13,945 nt of DNA. Origin: Bacilli bacterium (GTDB lineage Bacteria > Bacillota_I > Bacilli_A > RF39 > UBA660). Of the stretch, positions 12,063 through 13,945 are shown one piece after another. Every line of letters starts with the position of its first letter. The stretch's first letter is position 1. The DNA lies in contig CAAHEL010000081.1 of assembly GCA_900772445.1 (NCBI GenBank), forward strand, positions 1-13,945, read 5' to 3'. The notes under the pieces are model-generated. The model was not told the DNA's origin, ran no database searches, and saw only the letters and a list, made by a program, of their open reading frames with translations. Both the position numbers and the translations under genes were made by a program.

Positions 12063-13945
12063 ATGAGGAAAAAAGAACAAGCGTGTCAAGTATGGAAAGA
12101 TATTTGTGAGAATTGTGAAAATGAAGGAAAATCTTTTGCTGGAGTAACCTTATGTGTATGGAAAGAAACATTACCATATGTAAAAATGTGTGATTTAGAT
12201 TGTGATAAATTTAGTATTGCAACATTAAGTGAAGATATTGAAGCAATTAATCAGTTATATAATACTGTTAATTTAAGTGATTATCAAAAACAAGAAATAG
12301 AAAATTTATTAAAAACAAATAAGGATTTACTTTTAACTTTAAATCCATTTGTTTTACAGGAAAAATATGCTTTTTTAAAACCATATATAAATGAATTAAC
12401 ATTAGATGTTGGCGTTCAAGATAGATTATTAAGTCTTGATGATTATGAATTATATATAGTTAAGAAAATAGTTGATTTGGCATTAAGTTATGGAATTAAT
12501 TCAAATAATATAGTTGCTGCGATTTTATATCGTGTTGGTAGATCTTCTAATCCTTTTCAAAATAATGAGGATGTTTTAGAAGAAATAAGTTCTTTCTTTA
12601 ATTTGATAAAGGAATATGAAAAAGAAAATGTTATAGATGATGATGTAATTGGAAATATTGGATTTGCATTGATAAACTGTGTTTTTCCTAATAATATCGA
12701 AGAATTAAAAGACTTTAATGGTAAAATAAAAGAAATGCTATTAGATGGTATAAATTTAAATGATGATATTGATGATTTAAAAGATAAATTGTTAAATACT
12801 TTATTTTTAATGGATTTACTTGATGCTGAAGAATTTATTAAAAGTTTTGATATAGAAGGTTTATCTCCTGAATTAATATTAAATGAAGGTATTATTGAAC
12901 TTTCTGCTATAAAAATGATAGTAGAATGTCAAGATATTGATAAGTTAAAAGAAATTGTAACAACATTAATTAATACTGATGAGTTTAAAATTAATTTATT
13001 TAATTTTAATTTGATTGCGGAAAATCTTTTGTTAATTTATGCTAAAGAATTTAATAAATGTAAGCCAGATTTTAATGAATCTAATTTGTTAACAACAATA
13101 GATGGTATTAATATTTATGATTCTGGAAAGCAATTTTATTCGATTGCAAAAGTTTTTGGTGCTTTTTCTGGAGGAGATAGTGGTAAAATAAATTATTCTG
13201 AATCTTGGAATAATGGTAGATATAGAAGTCATATTAATGCAGTAAGTTTAATAAGAAATGATAATTTGGCATTTGCTGAACAAGATGGTAAAATACATAT
13301 AAAACTAGGTTTTAGTGACTTTGATGAAAAGATGTTTTTAGGAGGCGGTACTAGTGATGTTAATAGCACTCCAGATAGTAGAGATATGCTTGTAAAAATA
13401 TATTCTAAATTGTGTTTTCCTGATAAGTTTATAGATAACACAAGAGAATGGCATAATGAGTTAGATTATGAAAGAAGAAATCTTGATACAAAAAATTCAG
13501 ATTTTAAAAAGAATCCAGATTATATTATTTTTGATCAAGAATGTGAAGATATGTCACAACTTACTATAGAAGAACAAGAAAAAATTGAGGAATATAAAAA
13601 TAATACAATTAGAGTTGCAAAAGAATTTGGTAATTTACCAGTATTAGTAATTAATAGGGAGAGAATTGCAAGAAATGAGATTGATTTAATTAGAAAAATG
13701 TTAGATGATTATAATATTTCTCACGATTTAGAGTCGTTAAAAAAGATAATTATAAAATTTAATAATAATAGAAATGGTTGTAGAGGACCTCAACATAAAT
13801 ATATTCGTGAAAAGTATTTTTCTAATGATTATTTTCAAGAAATACTTAATGAAATTGATGGTATTATACCTGATAATCAGAGAGATTTATTTTATGAATT
13901 TGTAGCAAGTGAATATAAAAAAATGTCAAATTGTAGTTATGATAA
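12063..13945 (+). CDS. Large hypothetical protein with Cys-rich N terminus (3' end outside window)
   Basis: Open from the ATG at 12063 to the window end: 627 codons with no stop. AAGGA lies 10 nt before the start. No signal peptide or membrane segment, so probably cytoplasmic. Six Cys fall in the first 47 residues (8, 15, 18, 31, 43, 47, including a CENC), which suggests a small metal-binding or disulfide unit. Residues ~50-350 are acidic and helix-rich, with repeated-looking Leu/Ile/Asp/Glu helices. After ~360 the style changes to a more globular part: FSGGDSGK (~366-373), GGGTSD at 427-432, WHNELDYERR near 463, and two beta-strand-like segments, NPDYIIFDQE (484-493) and LPVLVINRE (525-533), separated by a helix, as in an alpha/beta enzyme fold. 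I cannot name the family. The gene has its own promoter and no operon partner in view. Confidence 0.7.
   Translation, partial: MRKKEQACQVWKDICENCENEGKSFAGVTLCVWKETLPYVKMCDLDCDKFSIATLSEDIEAINQLYNTVNLSDYQKQEIENLLKTNKDLLLTLNPFVLQEKYAFLKPYINELTLDVGVQDRLLSLDDYELYIVKKIVDLALSYGINSNNIVAAILYRVGRSSNPFQNNEDVLEEISSFFNLIKEYEKENVIDDDVIGNIGFALINCVFPNNIEELKDFNGKIKEMLLDGINLNDDIDDLKDKLLNTLFLMDLLDAEEFIKSFDIEGLSPELILNEGIIELSAIKMIVECQDIDKLKEIVTTLINTDEFKINLFNFNLIAENLLLIYAKEFNKCKPDFNESNLLTTIDGINIYDSGKQFYSIAKVFGAFSGGDSGKINYSESWNNGRYRSHINAVSLIRNDNLAFAEQDGKIHIKLGFSDFDEKMFLGGGTSDVNSTPDSRDMLVKIYSKLCFPDKFIDNTREWHNELDYERRNLDTKNSDFKKNPDYIIFDQECEDMSQLTIEEQEKIEEYKNNTIRVAKEFGNLPVLVINRERIARNEIDLIRKMLDDYNISHDLESLKKIIIKFNNNRNGCRGPQHKYIREKYFSNDYFQEILNEIDGIIPDNQRDLFYEFVASEYKKMSNCSYD

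Noticed and set aside
13229..13441. 70-codon open frame on the minus strand
   Set aside because: Antisense to the large frame starting at 12063, which is open for over 1.8 kb.
1..13945. CRISPR arrays, tRNA/rRNA genes, insertion sequences, prophage
   Set aside because: No regular direct-repeat arrays, cloverleaf-type sequences, transposase motifs or phage structural and packaging genes were seen on reading both strands.

Overview
The window is a very AT-rich piece of a low-GC Gram-positive-type bacterial chromosome. Its proteins are rich in Asn, Lys and Ile, Arg is mostly AGA, and Shine-Dalgarno sequences (GAGGTGA, AAGGAGG) are clear. The gene content (FtsH, TilS, Soj/Spo0J-type ParAB, cold-shock protein, surface proteins) fits Bacilli or related small-genome gut lineages (Erysipelotrichia/RF39-like); this placement is an inference from style, not from a marker gene. 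UGA works as a stop (ATGA overlap at 10671-10674) and every Trp seen is TGG, so this is the standard bacterial code and not the Mycoplasma code.

Layout. The first 57 bases are the tail of a plus-strand gene that converges on ftsH across a shared terminator. On the minus strand, tilS and ftsH (1988-3304 and 73-1995) form an overlapping pair, without the hprT gene that lies between them in Bacillus. A 183-bp divergent region separates them from the plus-strand operon parA-parB (3488-5156). A 312-bp gap follows, holding a strong terminator, a possible small structured RNA and the csp promoter. The cold-shock gene csp (5469-5687) converges on a stand-alone acyltransferase-fold gene (5693-6544, minus) through a hairpin that contains both stop codons.

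From 6673 on everything is on the plus strand and looks like accessory or cell-surface functions: a collagen-like protein with a C-terminal beta-rich domain; an operon of a membrane-anchored protein built from two copies of one module followed by a phosphodiester-glycosidase-family protein; an operon of a small predicted lipoprotein and a flavodoxin-fold protein with a CX2CX2CX5C motif; a small charged hypothetical protein; and a large unrecognised protein (12063 to the window end, truncated) with six Cys in its first 47 residues.

Regulatory reading. Most promoters use an extended -10 (TGnTATAAT or TGnTAAAAT) and often lack a good -35. The most unexpected signal is a 17-bp dyad, TTACAA-N5-TTGTAA, found with 15 of 17 identical bases at the csp promoter (5422-5438) and upstream of the small hypothetical gene (11313-11329); it could be the operator of an unidentified regulator. 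The housekeeping half resembles the origin-proximal region of Bacilli, but I found no DnaA-box cluster and no parS site here.
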